DNA from: Pectobacterium aroidearum
Lineage (GTDB): Bacteria > Pseudomonadota > Gammaproteobacteria > Enterobacterales > Enterobacteriaceae
Assembly (NCBI RefSeq): GCF_015689195.1
Contig: NZ_CP065044.1
Location: forward strand, 124,001 to 188,000
Length of the DNA stretch: 64,000 nucleotides
Direction of reading: 5' to 3'
Below the pieces are notes generated by a model. That model was not told the origin of the DNA. It did not search any database and saw only the letters and a list, made by a program, of their open reading frames with translations. Position numbers and translations under genes: made by a program. Below are positions 55,806-64,000 of this stretch, piece after piece (position 1 is the first letter of the stretch; each line of letters begins with the position of its first letter).

Positions 55806-56993
55806 ATGATCCGTTCTTCCCGTTCGACCGCCTGGTTACGCGTCGTCAGCCTTTCTCTGGCGGCATTCATTTTTAACACCGCGGAATTTGCCCCTGTTGC
55901 GTTGTTGTCAGATATCGCCGCCAGCTTTTCCATGAGCGCCGCGCAGGTTGGGCTGATCATTACGATTTACGCCTGGGTGGTCGGGCTGATGTCGTTACCC
56001 TGTATGCTGCTGTCCAGCGATATGGAACGACGTAGCCTGTTGATCAAAATCTTTATCCTGTTCGCCATCAGTAATGTGCTATCCGGTCTGGCCTGGAACT
56101 ATTGGGTGCTGGTGATCGCCCGTATCGGCGTGGCGCTGGCTCATGCAATATTCTGGTCGATTACGGCATCGCTGGTGGTGCGTCTGGCGCCTGCGGACAA
56201 AAAGGCGCAGGCATTAAGCCTGCTGGCGACCGGCACGGCGTTGGCGCTGGTGCTGGGGTTACCGCTGGGACGTGTGGTCGGTCAGTATCTGGGGTGGCGT
56301 GTGACGTTTGTCCTGATTGGCCTGATTGCTGCGGCGATTATGGTGGGTCTGATGAAACTGCTGCCCGTGTTGCCAAGCAGCAATTCCGGTTCATTGAAGA
56401 GTTTGCCTCTTCTGCTGAAACGTCCGGCACTGCTGTGCGTGTACGGCCTGACCGTCATGATCGTGACGGCGCATTTTACCGCCTACAGTTATATTGAGCC
56501 GTTTATCCAGAAAGTGGCGTTGTTGAGTGAGAACTTCACGACCATCTTGCTATTGATTTTTGGCGGTGCCGGAATCATTGGTAGCATGCTGTTTAGCCGT
56601 TACAGCAGTAAGTATCCGGCGGGCTTTCTGATTGTCTCTTTCGCGTTTCTGGCGGCATGTTTGCTGTTACTGCTGCCGTTGTCATTTAGCGGCTGGAGCC
56701 TGTCGACGCTGTGCATCGTCTGGGGAATCGCCATTATGGCGCTGAGCCTGGGTATGCAGGTCAAAGTGCTGACGCTGGCATCGGATGCAACGGATGTGGC
56801 AATGGCGCTCTATTCGGGGATTTATAACATTGGCATCGGCGGCGGTGCGCTGCTGGGCAATCAGGTTATTATCCATTTGGGCTTGCCCGACATCGGCTTC
56901 ATGGGAGCGGCGATGGCGATGCTGGCGACGGTATGCTGTATTTTGACGTTTGTTCGCTATTCCCGTGTGTTAAAAACATCATTAACGAGTTGA
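55806..56993 (+). CDS. sotB: Sugar efflux transporter SotB (MFS)
   Basis: The 395-residue MFS protein has twelve helices and matches SotB/YdeA through most of its length ([55 protein letters not shown]). SotB exports arabinose, lactose and related sugars and was studied in soft-rot Erwinia. It lies between hicAB and fieF, where E. coli has no gene. Confidence 0.92.
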   Translation: MIRSSRSTAWLRVVSLSLAAFIFNTAEFAPVALLSDIAASFSMSAAQVGLIITIYAWVVGLMSLPCMLLSSDMERRSLLIKIFILFAISNVLSGLAWNYWVLVIARIGVALAHAIFWSITASLVVRLAPADKKAQALSLLATGTALALVLGLPLGRVVGQYLGWRVTFVLIGLIAAAIMVGLMKLLPVLPSSNSGSLKSLPLLLKRPALLCVYGLTVMIVTAHFTAYSYIEPFIQKVALLSENFTTILLLIFGGAGIIGSMLFSRYSSKYPAGFLIVSFAFLAACLLLLLPLSFSGWSLSTLCIVWGIAIMALSLGMQVKVLTLASDATDVAMALYSGIYNIGIGGGALLGNQVIIHLGLPDIGFMGAAMAMLATVCCILTFVRYSRVLKTSLTS

Positions 56994-57033
56994 ACGTGGG
57001 TAACAACCCAGGCGATCGGTTTTCTGTGAGGGC

Positions 57034-57939
57034 ATGATGAATCCACACTATGCGCGTCTGGTGACGCTGGCCGCCGTGAGCGCAACTGCCGTGGCGCTGG
57101 TGCTGTTCATAATGAAAGTGTTTGCCTGGTGGCACACGGGTTCGGTGAGCCTGTTGGCGTCACTGGTTGATTCGCTGGTGGATATCGCCGCGTCGCTGGT
57201 GAATCTGCTGGTGGTGCGCTATTCGTTGCAGCCGGCGGATACTGAACATGCGTTCGGCCACGGTAAAGCGGAATCGCTGGCTGCACTGGCGCAGAGCATG
57301 TTTATCTCCGGCTCGGCGTTGTTCCTGATTCTGACGGGGCTGCAACACTCGCTGGAACCGCAGACGCTGCACGCGCCGGAAGTGGGGATGTGGGTGACGC
57401 TCATTGCGCTAGTCGCCACGCTGCTGCTGGTATCGTTCCAGCGCTGGGTCGTGAAGCGTACGCACAGCCAGGCGGTTCGTGCGGACATGCTGCATTATCA
57501 GTCCGACCTATTGATGAACGGTGCGATTCTGGTGGCGTTGGCGCTCAGTTGGAAAGGCATTACGCGTGCCGACTCGCTGTTTGCTCTGGGTATCGGCGGC
57601 TACATTTTATATAGCGCGTTACGCATGGGGTATGACGCCGTGCAGTCACTGCTGGATCGGGCGCTGCCGGATGATGAGCATCGTGCTATTGCTGAGGTGA
57701 TTGTGAACTGGCCGGGCATTCGTGGCGCACATGCGTTGCGTACCCGACGTTCCGGCCCAACACGTTTTATTCAACTGCATCTGGAAATGGATGATGCACT
57801 GCCGCTGGTTCAGGCACATCAAATTGCAGACGATCTGGAGCAGGCATTACTTAAACGTTTTCCGGGGGCTGACATTATTATCCATCAGGATCCGGTTTCC
57901 GCCGTGCCGGAAAATCAGCGCGGCAGGCTGACGGCGTAG
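57034..57939 (+). CDS. fieF: Cation diffusion facilitator FieF (YiiP)
   Basis: The 301-residue CDF transporter has six helices with the metal sites DSLVD (TM2) and HYQSD (TM5) and a C-terminal cytoplasmic ferredoxin-like domain ([20 protein letters not shown]). It exports Fe2+/Zn2+ by H+ antiport. Start at 57034 or 57037 (MMNPHY) behind GTGAGGGC. Followed by pfkA, as in E. coli. Confidence 0.96.
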   Translation: MMNPHYARLVTLAAVSATAVALVLFIMKVFAWWHTGSVSLLASLVDSLVDIAASLVNLLVVRYSLQPADTEHAFGHGKAESLAALAQSMFISGSALFLILTGLQHSLEPQTLHAPEVGMWVTLIALVATLLLVSFQRWVVKRTHSQAVRADMLHYQSDLLMNGAILVALALSWKGITRADSLFALGIGGYILYSALRMGYDAVQSLLDRALPDDEHRAIAEVIVNWPGIRGAHALRTRRSGPTRFIQLHLEMDDALPLVQAHQIADDLEQALLKRFPGADIIIHQDPVSAVPENQRGRLTA

Positions 57940-58146
57940 TTGACCGTGTTTTCAGCATTTTATGTTAAAAACGTGATAGGCCATGAAAATTTATGCACAA
58001 TTTAGCCTGACCTGAATCAATTCAGCTTCGGGTGTTTGTTATAATATGCTAATAAAAGAATAAGGCGTTGCCGCCTGTTTCACGGCGGTGGTGAATTTAC
58101 GATAGAAGAATCCTGCAAAATTACATCTACAAGTCCAGAGGTTGTC

Positions 58147-59109
58147 ATGATTAGAAGAATCGGAGTGTTGACGAGCGGTGGCGATGCACCAGGTATGAAT
58201 GCGGCAATTCGTGGTGTGGTTCGCGCTGCACTAACGGAAGGGCTGGAAGTTTACGGCATTTATGATGGTTATCAGGGCTTGTACGAAGATCGCATGGAGC
58301 AGTTGGATCGCTACAGCGTATCGGATGTGATTAACCGTGGCGGCACGTTTCTGGGATCTGCGCGTTTCCCGCAGTTTCGTGACGAAGCAGTGCGTCAGGT
58401 TTGCGTAGAAAATATGAAAAGACGCGGTCTGGATGCGCTGGTTGTTATCGGCGGTGACGGTTCCTATATGGGGGCTAAGCGTCTGACCGAAATGGGTTTC
58501 CCTTGTATCGGCTTGCCCGGCACGATCGATAACGATGTGGCGGGTACGGACTACACGATCGGCTACTTTACCGCGCTGGAAACCGTGCTGGAAGCGATTG
58601 ACCGCCTGCGTGATACCTCCTCTTCACACCAGCGTATTTCCATTGTTGAAGTCATGGGACGCCACTGCGGTGACCTGACGCTGGCGGCGGCGATTGCCGG
58701 CGGTTGTGAATTCATCGTTCTGCCGGAAGTGCCGTTCAGCCCGGAAGATCTGGTCTGTGAAATCAAAGCGGGCATCGAGAAAGGCAAAAAACACGCGATT
58801 GTGGCTATCACTGAACTGGTGTGCGACGTCGACGAGCTGGCGAAATACATTGAAAAAGAAACGGGGCGCGAAACCCGTGCGACCGTACTCGGCCACATTC
58901 AGCGCGGTGGTTCTCCGGTTGCATATGACCGCATTCTGGCTTCGCGCATGGGTGCCTACTCTATCGAGTTGCTACAGCAGGGTTACGGCGGCCGCTGCGT
59001 CGGTATCCAGAATGAAAAAATGGTGCACCATGACATCGTTGACGCTATCGAGAACATGAAGCGTCCTTTCAAAGGGGACTGGTTGGATACGGCGAAAAAG
59101 CTGTTCTGA
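58147..59109 (+). CDS. pfkA: 6-phosphofructokinase PfkA
   Basis: The 320-residue enzyme has the ATP site [28 protein letters not shown], the catalytic PGTIDND and [10 protein letters not shown], and the C-terminal [17 protein letters not shown]. It catalyses the committed glycolytic phosphorylation and has the usual PfkA length. It has an AGAGG site. Confidence 0.98.
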   Translation: MIRRIGVLTSGGDAPGMNAAIRGVVRAALTEGLEVYGIYDGYQGLYEDRMEQLDRYSVSDVINRGGTFLGSARFPQFRDEAVRQVCVENMKRRGLDALVVIGGDGSYMGAKRLTEMGFPCIGLPGTIDNDVAGTDYTIGYFTALETVLEAIDRLRDTSSSHQRISIVEVMGRHCGDLTLAAAIAGGCEFIVLPEVPFSPEDLVCEIKAGIEKGKKHAIVAITELVCDVDELAKYIEKETGRETRATVLGHIQRGGSPVAYDRILASRMGAYSIELLQQGYGGRCVGIQNEKMVHHDIVDAIENMKRPFKGDWLDTAKKLF

Positions 59110-59365
59110 TACCAAAAAGCTGATGTTTTCTGTCTCTTCGTCTATTTTTATGCTGACGTTAAGACGGTTTCGTGCGCGATAATGTTGTTATTTTCATGCT
59201 ACCTCGTAGCACGCGCCCGACACGGGGCGTCTCAAGCGCCGCTCGCCCCGTGACCCCAAGGCTTTAGGCGCGAATTATGCCGCTGACGCGGTTCCTTCGT
59301 CGGTATCTGGCTTAACGGACCGCTTGCGACACGTTCCCGACGTGGCGCAAGCTTTCGCCGCGTAT
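59110..59365. other. Structured non-coding segment between pfkA and the IS element
   Basis: No gene. The part 59215-59360 is rich in inverted repeats: CACGGGGC/GCCCCGTG (59221-59228 with 59245-59252), CACGT/ACGTG (59330-59344) and GGCG/CGCC nearby. It does not look like normal intergenic DNA and may be an older repeat that served as insertion target. Confidence 0.5.
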
Positions 59366-59376
59366 ATGGACGCTCC

Positions 59377-59636
59377 CGGTTGAACAAGGCGTTTTTCAGC
59401 AAGATGTAAAATCGGTAACTGCAGGCATATATCCGGTTTCTGATGGGGCTTCTGCGCCCCGAACCATGATGAAATCCGCCAGGTGAGAACCAAGCATCCA
59501 CTACGGGCTATCGTGCCCATCGGCGAACCGGTTTACCTCACCTGCGGTCTTACCTGTTTTGCCATCTTTTTGATTACACCTGCAATTCCGGACTGCGTTT
59601 TACCCTTTCTGAACCTCAACAAAGACTGAGCGGTGC
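59377..59636 (-). ncRNA. Candidate guide (bridge/seek) RNA region of the IS element
   Basis: This non-coding end, read on the transposase strand, contains GGGGC/GCCCC (59445-59460), GGGC/GCCC (59505-59518) and a longer-range CAGGTGAG/CTCACCTG pairing (about 59480-59544). IS1111-group elements encode their target-guiding RNA in this position. Exact RNA ends and the guide loops are not determined. Confidence 0.6.
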
Positions 59637-60656
59637 TCAGGCTACCGCAGGGGAGCGATAGTCGGTTTCATGGACCAGCATCGACCACAGTATCCGCGCT
59701 GTTTTACTCGCCTGTGCCACTACCGCAACATTGTAATTTTTGCGTTTTAGCAGTCCGTCAAGCCATCGCATGTCTTCCCGGTGTCGCTCAATCACGGAAG
59801 CGACTGCCCGGGCTCCGTGCACCAGAAGATAACGGAAATAACCATCGCCCCGTTTGCTTATCCGCCCCAGATGCTGTTTGCCTCCGCTGGAATGTTCACG
59901 CGGTGTCAAACCCATCCAGGCTGAGAACTGTTTTGCACAGCTGAACTGCTTTCCGTCACCCACTGACGCGACCAGATACGTCGCCGTCAGCAGTCCGACG
60001 CCAGGCACTTTTGTCATGCGTTTACAGGCTGCCTGTGTTTCGGCCCATGACTTCAGTTGTTGTTCGATAAGCTCCAAATGGTCATCCAGCGCATCAATAT
60101 GCGCCATCTGGCGTAATGTGCTGGCACGAACGAACGGTGATAGCTCATTTTCTCCGTCTTCAAGAATTTCTGGAACGCCCTGCTTCAGCGCTTTTCTGCC
60201 TGTTGCCATCACAAAACCAAACTCGCTCAGCATGGCCCGCAGGCTGTTCGTACAGGCGACCCGTTCCCGGATAATGATATCCCGCTCCGTATGAAGGGCG
60301 AGCACAGCCTGCTGGTCAACGGTTTTGACCTGAACAAAACGCATATTGGGCCGAGTAACGGCTTCGCAGATGGCTTCCGCATCCGTCGCATCGGTCTTGT
60401 TGGTTTTGACGTAAGGCTTGACGTACTGCGGTGGCATCAGCCTGACCTGATGGCCGTGGCGGATAAACATCCGGGCAAAATGGTGGCTGGATGAACACGC
60501 CTCCATCCCAATAAGACAGGGTTCGAGACGGATAACGAACTCAGCAAACTTTGCCCGCGAGAGTTTCTTTTTCAGCACGGTCTGGCCGGTGTGATTGACA
60601 CCATGAAGAACGAAAACGTTTTTTGCCAGATCGATACCAAGGGTAGATACTTGCAT
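59637..60656 (-). CDS. IS110-family (IS1111 group) transposase
   Basis: The 339-residue recombinase has the N-terminal RuvC-like DEDD domain (TLGIDLAKNVF, LIGMEACSSSHH, NKTDATDAEAI) and the C-terminal Tnp domain (KVPGVGLLTATYL, FSAWMGLTPREHSSGGKQ) with the probable nucleophilic serine in SSGG. It appears intact. The start at 60656 has AAGGAG at good spacing; that site lies inside a copy of the IS inverted repeat (60658-60667). Confidence 0.94.
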   Translation of the reverse strand: MQVSTLGIDLAKNVFVLHGVNHTGQTVLKKKLSRAKFAEFVIRLEPCLIGMEACSSSHHFARMFIRHGHQVRLMPPQYVKPYVKTNKTDATDAEAICEAVTRPNMRFVQVKTVDQQAVLALHTERDIIIRERVACTNSLRAMLSEFGFVMATGRKALKQGVPEILEDGENELSPFVRASTLRQMAHIDALDDHLELIEQQLKSWAETQAACKRMTKVPGVGLLTATYLVASVGDGKQFSCAKQFSAWMGLTPREHSSGGKQHLGRISKRGDGYFRYLLVHGARAVASVIERHREDMRWLDGLLKRKNYNVAVVAQASKTARILWSMLVHETDYRSPAVA

Positions 60657-60657
60657 T

Positions 60658-60728
60658 TGGACGCTCCTTCTTTTGAGATTTGACACTCATACTCTGGCAC
60701 ATCTGATGCCGTTAAGATGGAGCGTCCA
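60658..60728 (-). promoter_or_regulatory. Possible ribosome-binding-site-sequestering hairpin of the transposase leader
   Basis: TGGACGCTCC at 60658-60667 and GGAGCGTCCA at 60719-60728 are perfectly complementary (10 bp, 51-nt loop). In transcripts entering from outside the IS, the left repeat could pair with the GGAG of the transposase ribosome-binding site. The repeat is seen; the regulatory role is inferred. Confidence 0.6.
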
Positions 60729-60729
60729 T

Positions 60730-61002
60730 CTCATTGTCCCTGCGGCTCATCCTAAGCCTGCTATCTCCTCAGCATAATTTTTTACGCCGGATAACGGCAA
60801 AACTCGCGTTGCCTCGGGATTGTCGTATAAGAGCCTGCGCTAGACATTTGAGGTGAGCCCCTCCTCCGGCTCCTCCATCACATCCGCCGTTGTAGATATA
60901 TAACCAGCAAGAATATAAAAATCGGTTTTATTATTTTTTCTGTACGATTAGACCTGCTAGCCTGCCCATTCCTTCCGTCCTGATGACACGCTGATTGCTG
61001 CT
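60730..61002. other. Non-coding segment between the IS and the LysR gene
   Basis: About 270 bp with no gene. It contains a pyrimidine-rich CTCCTCC direct repeat near 60869-60880 and an AT-rich stretch at 60890-60945 that probably holds the LysR gene promoter. Confidence 0.45.
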
Positions 61003-61932
61003 ATGAACATCGATCTTCGCCAACTGCGCCACTTTATTGCCCTGATTGAGCATCGAAATTTTACGTCGGCAGCACAGGCGATGAAGCTTTCCCAATCTGC
61101 CTTCAGTCGCAGCATCCAGTCGCTGGAGCAGACCATTGGCACGCGTCTGATCGATCGTATGAATCAATTAGAGCCGACGCCGAAAGGACTGGTGGTGCTG
61201 GAACACGCGCGTCGCCTGATTAATCAGACGCACGATCTGTTTAACGATATTCAGCAATTCAACGAGAAAGAAGCGGGCGAAGTGAATTTTGGCTGTGGCC
61301 CAGCTCCCGCGGCCTGGCTAATGCCGCAGGTGATCGGGGATTTTTCGCGACATTACCCAAAGGTGCGGATGGTCTTTCGCGTTGATAACTGGCAGGCGTT
61401 GGGCCATCGGCTTATGGCCGAAGAGCTGGACTTTATCGTGGCGGACATGCGCAATTTTGAATTCGATACTCGCTATCGGGTGCAGCCACTGAGCCAGCAC
61501 CGCTGGGGCTTCTGCTGCCGTAGCGGGCATCCGCTGGCGGCGCAGGAAGAGATCACTGTCGAGCAATTCTTTTCCTACCCGTTGGCGGCAACGATCCGCC
61601 CACCCAACCTGCACCGTGCGCTGGTGCAACTGAGCGGTAAACTGGATATTCGCACCAGCATTGAGTGTGAGAATGGCTACAGCCTGCTGGATGTGGTTCG
61701 TCATTCGGATGCCATCGGGACAACCAACCATTTCAACGAGCCCGAGCGACACGGCCTGCATATGTTGAAGATTGCGGGTCTGGACGACAACACCGACGAG
61801 TTTTATACCCACTACGGCATTATTTATCTGGCGGATGCCCGTCTGTCTCTGCTGGCACGCAAGCTGATTGACACGTTTGTGCAGGTCGACAGCGACCTGC
61901 ACGGTACGCCAGCGGTGCTTACAGCGGAGTGA
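61003..61932 (+). CDS. LysR-family transcriptional regulator
   Basis: The 309-residue protein has the LysR helix-turn-helix (LRQLRHFIALIEHRNFTSAA, LSQSAFSRSIQSLEQTIG) and a periplasmic-binding-like effector domain (VNFGCGPAPAAWLMPQVIGD). The effector is unknown. It converges on the DUF6250/lyase genes with a 14-bp overlap of coding ends, so it is not clearly their divergent regulator. Confidence 0.92.
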   Translation: MNIDLRQLRHFIALIEHRNFTSAAQAMKLSQSAFSRSIQSLEQTIGTRLIDRMNQLEPTPKGLVVLEHARRLINQTHDLFNDIQQFNEKEAGEVNFGCGPAPAAWLMPQVIGDFSRHYPKVRMVFRVDNWQALGHRLMAEELDFIVADMRNFEFDTRYRVQPLSQHRWGFCCRSGHPLAAQEEITVEQFFSYPLAATIRPPNLHRALVQLSGKLDIRTSIECENGYSLLDVVRHSDAIGTTNHFNEPERHGLHMLKIAGLDDNTDEFYTHYGIIYLADARLSLLARKLIDTFVQVDSDLHGTPAVLTAE

Positions 61933-62611
61933 TGCTGAAGTCGCTGATTTCCTGACGCGAAAATACCGTCCGAAAACCGAAATAGCCGGGAGCGGGCGTA
62001 TTCGGATAGCTGGCGTGGAAATAGAGCACATCGTCGACCCAAAAACGTGTTTCCCGCCGATCCACCTCAATCACGATGCGATAGCGATGATTAGGACGCA
62101 GCAGGTGCGTGGCATCGGTGTATTCACCGAGCAGCAGACGCTCACCGTGACCGTCGTAATAACGGAAGCGCGTAGTGCTGTTCCAGTTGCCGCCCATCCC
62201 GACATAGTACAGATTCAGGCTGTCATATTCGTTGAGCTTGCCGTACCGAGTAAACAGGTTCGGGTGGTGCAGGTCGCGCGCGGCCCAGAACTGATTCAGG
62301 TCGGATACGCGGTCGTAGGGACGATCCGCGACCAACACTTCGCGCGTGAAGGCGATGCGATAGGTGCCTGAGAGTGGGGCGTCCAGCCAGATCGTCAGCC
62401 CGGCGGCGCTTTCCAGCGCCAGATGCTCTGGCGTGGTCTGGATTGTCGTGCGGTCAGGATCTTCCTGCTCCACCTGCCAGCGTAACGGCTGGCCGATGGA
62501 ATCCGTGGACCAGATAAGCGTTGAACGGTGTGGCGAATCAATAATGTCATGTGTGTCGTCTGCCTGAGGTGACAGGAGGAGCGTGTTTTCAGTACAGCCT
62601 GGGTCAGTCAT
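61919..62611 (-). CDS. DUF6250 family protein, polysaccharide-lyase associated
   Basis: The protein is a beta-sandwich-like, Trp/Tyr-rich domain (LNQFWAARDLHHPNLFTRYG, YYVGMGGNWNSTTRFRYYDG, DRRETRFWVDDVLYF), resembling DUF6250 modules that accompany pectin/rhamnogalacturonan lyases. I chose ATG 62611 (MTDPGCTENT) with an ACAGGA site, giving 230 residues; ATG 62647 overlaps the upstream stop as TAATG and is also possible. No signal peptide, so it may act on cytoplasmic oligomers. Confidence 0.72.
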   Translation of the reverse strand: MTDPGCTENTLLLSPQADDTHDIIDSPHRSTLIWSTDSIGQPLRWQVEQEDPDRTTIQTTPEHLALESAAGLTIWLDAPLSGTYRIAFTREVLVADRPYDRVSDLNQFWAARDLHHPNLFTRYGKLNEYDSLNLYYVGMGGNWNSTTRFRYYDGHGERLLLGEYTDATHLLRPNHRYRIVIEVDRRETRFWVDDVLYFHASYPNTPAPGYFGFRTVFSRQEISDFSITPL

Positions 62612-62646
62612 GGTGATGTCCTGTAGCGTGCCGCCGGGTGGCGGCA

Positions 62647-64000
62647 TTAAGAAGAGGGAATGTCATCCAGCAAAGCCAGCAGGGCGATGGCCGTTAACCC
62701 CCACTGGGCGACGGCGTTGGTCGCCAGATTGACGGCCGTGGTGCTGCCGGAATGTTTATCAATGGTGGAATCGATGACCGGCTCGTTGATGGGATAGAGC
62801 ACGGTAGGTGGCGTTACACGCCGCTGCTCGAGCGTCGGATGGGCAATGCCGCCGTTGCCTGCGGTAAACTCTGCCCAGGCGCGCTGCGCCAGTGCACGAT
62901 CGTTCAACCGTCGTGCGGCAAACGCAGTCAGTCGGGCATGTCCCTGAGCCAGATTGAGCTTTTTCACCGTTTTACCCACGGCTGCGCTTAACGCGATGGG
63001 GTCGTTATACAGTCGACAGTAGTCAAGCCACGCGCGTGTAAAAGCGGGATCGGGCAATGCTTCAACCAACTCGCTACAGATTTCCGTCAGACCGAAAACT
63101 GCGCTCAGGTGTGAAATTTCTACCTGATCCGCAGGTGCGGGAAGAAAGCGGCCGGTATCGGGATCGATGGCGGCGCTGCCAGTGAATAAACCGTGCGGCT
63201 GGCTGGCCAGCGTCTGCATGCTGTTGAGCAAGCGTTCGCGCATCGATGGGTCGCTATGGCGTTCCCATGCGGTGAGCCACGCGGCAGCAACGGCACCCCA
63301 GTCGGTACCGAAACCTAGGCTGATATGGTTTGGGTTATCGGGATGCGTCTGGCCGATTTTGCGGCCGGGCAGCACCGCGCTTAGCGTACGCAGCGCCTCG
63401 ACCTGTTCATCCATCAGTTCACCGATGCGCTCATCGGCAGTGAGGTAGTAGAGAAAACGGCGGTTAGCGACGGTAGAAATACGCAGCTGTTTGGCGCTGT
63501 CGCCCCAGTGGCGCACATTGTGCCGCGACCCCAGCGGACTGAAGCGTCCTAGATGGTGTACGTCCACTTCGCCCGTGTGGCGCGTCATGGCTTCTGCCAG
63601 GCGAAACGCTTCGGCGCGCCCGCTGTGCAGAAAGTAATACCAGAGCCACAGATCGGTGCTGAGCTCCGAGTTATCCCATGCGTAGCCGCCCACATCGTAG
63701 CGCCAGACGTGACGGTCGCTGTCATAGGTGTGCATCACGTCGCCGAAATCCCAGAAGCCATACCATTTCCGCTGCTCGACCTCCTGCTGATAGACGTCGA
63801 AATACGCATCCAGCTGTTTCTCAAGCCGAATTCGGGCTGGCGTGGTGGCAGAGGAGGGGGCCCACATTGATCCAAACGCCTGCGCGCGGTGCAGATCCTG
63901 AGCGTCTGCCACCAGCAACGGCGGTTGCTGCATGCGTCGCGCCCGATTCACCAGATCTTCCGCGTCTGGCGTCGCAGGTAGCACATCGATAAACAGTTCG
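62647..64000 (-). CDS. PL26-like exo-rhamnogalacturonan lyase family protein, partial
   Basis: The frame is open to the right edge, so the 5' end is missing; 450 residues are visible. The segment WYGFWDFGDVMHTYDSDRH, then GGYAWDNSELSTDLWLWYYF and VDVHHLGRFSPLGSRHNVRHWG, is typical of the PcRGLX/YetA (PL26) family of exo-acting rhamnogalacturonan lyases with an alpha/alpha-barrel catalytic domain. It would degrade pectin side regions from plant walls, fitting a soft-rot lifestyle. Coupled to the DUF6250 gene. Activity is inferred. Confidence 0.8.
   Translation of the reverse strand, partial: ELFIDVLPATPDAEDLVNRARRMQQPPLLVADAQDLHRAQAFGSMWAPSSATTPARIRLEKQLDAYFDVYQQEVEQRKWYGFWDFGDVMHTYDSDRHVWRYDVGGYAWDNSELSTDLWLWYYFLHSGRAEAFRLAEAMTRHTGEVDVHHLGRFSPLGSRHNVRHWGDSAKQLRISTVANRRFLYYLTADERIGELMDEQVEALRTLSAVLPGRKIGQTHPDNPNHISLGFGTDWGAVAAAWLTAWERHSDPSMRERLLNSMQTLASQPHGLFTGSAAIDPDTGRFLPAPADQVEISHLSAVFGLTEICSELVEALPDPAFTRAWLDYCRLYNDPIALSAAVGKTVKKLNLAQGHARLTAFAARRLNDRALAQRAWAEFTAGNGGIAHPTLEQRRVTPPTVLYPINEPVIDSTIDKHSGSTTAVNLATNAVAQWGLTAIALLALLDDIPSS

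Larger units (their letters stand above)
59366..60729 (-). mobile_element. IS110-family insertion sequence, IS1111 group
   Basis: A DEDD transposase gene is bracketed by perfect 11-bp subterminal inverted repeats, ATGGACGCTCC, at 59366-59376 and (inverted) 60719-60729. Subterminal repeats and a long non-coding segment downstream of the transposase (260 bp here) define the IS1111 group. True ends lie a few bases outside the repeats and cannot be fixed from one copy. No terminal target duplication is expected. Confidence 0.88.

Overview
The window is chromosomal DNA of a soft-rot member of the Enterobacterales, most likely Pectobacterium or a close relative. The housekeeping genes follow Escherichia coli families and order closely: dcrB-yhhQ-tusA-zntA-yhhN-yhhM-yhhL-rsmD-ftsYEX-rpoH-panM-liv, ugpBAECQ, and cpxAR/cpxP-fieF-pfkA. 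They are interrupted by content expected of a plant-associated relative: a dense chemoreceptor array, SotB sugar efflux, L-threonate catabolism, a rhamnogalacturonan-lyase-like enzyme and ERIC repeats. The species call is an inference from content and was not computed.

Layout. 1-105 is the end of a transporter gene. 179-5692 (minus) is an orphan type VI secretion island: VgrG, a DUF4123 adaptor, a Tle1/DUF2235 phospholipase-type effector and a DUF2931 lipoprotein that is probably its immunity protein. A 55-bp duplication beside it looks like the scar of a second effector-tail/immunity copy. 6254-17724 is the conserved dcrB-to-rpoH block, including zinc export, queuosine precursor uptake, signal-recognition receptor and division genes, and the heat-shock sigma factor with a well-matched sigma-E promoter. 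17808-24818 holds panM and the livKHMGF branched-chain amino acid importer with a trailing aminotransferase. 24908-33060 is an array of four same-strand methyl-accepting chemotaxis proteins. 33365-39788 is the ygbI/ltnD-otnK-otnC-otnI-transporter locus for four-carbon sugar acids, with a CRP-like site in the divergent promoter region. 39903-41016 is an AT-rich pair of unrecognised genes.

41458-46458 is the phosphate-controlled ugpBAECQ operon with four phased PhoB half-sites, followed by an ERIC element carrying an unusual hairpin-rich insertion. 46721-51627 holds an auxin-efflux-type carrier, a glutamine-rich exported protein, trmL, and an exported DUF3142/TPR-type pair. 51818-54698 is cpxA-cpxR diverging from cpxP across a perfect CpxR box; the cpxP 3' UTR ends in a recognisable CpxQ small RNA. 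A hicAB toxin-antitoxin pair, sotB, fieF and pfkA follow. An IS110-family (IS1111-group) element at about 59366-60729 has subterminal inverted repeats, a long structured non-coding end expected to encode its guide (bridge/seek) RNA, and a third repeat copy over the transposase ribosome-binding site. The window ends in a LysR regulator converging on a DUF6250 gene and a partial PL26-like exo-rhamnogalacturonan lyase gene.

The most interesting items are the IS1111-group element with its possible ribosome-binding-site-sequestering repeat, the T6SS immunity scar, the hicAB insertion directly behind CpxQ with 13-bp-phased repeats, the ERIC insertion built of hairpins, and the foreign gene pair at 39903-41016. 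I did not find a clear-cut new multi-gene system.
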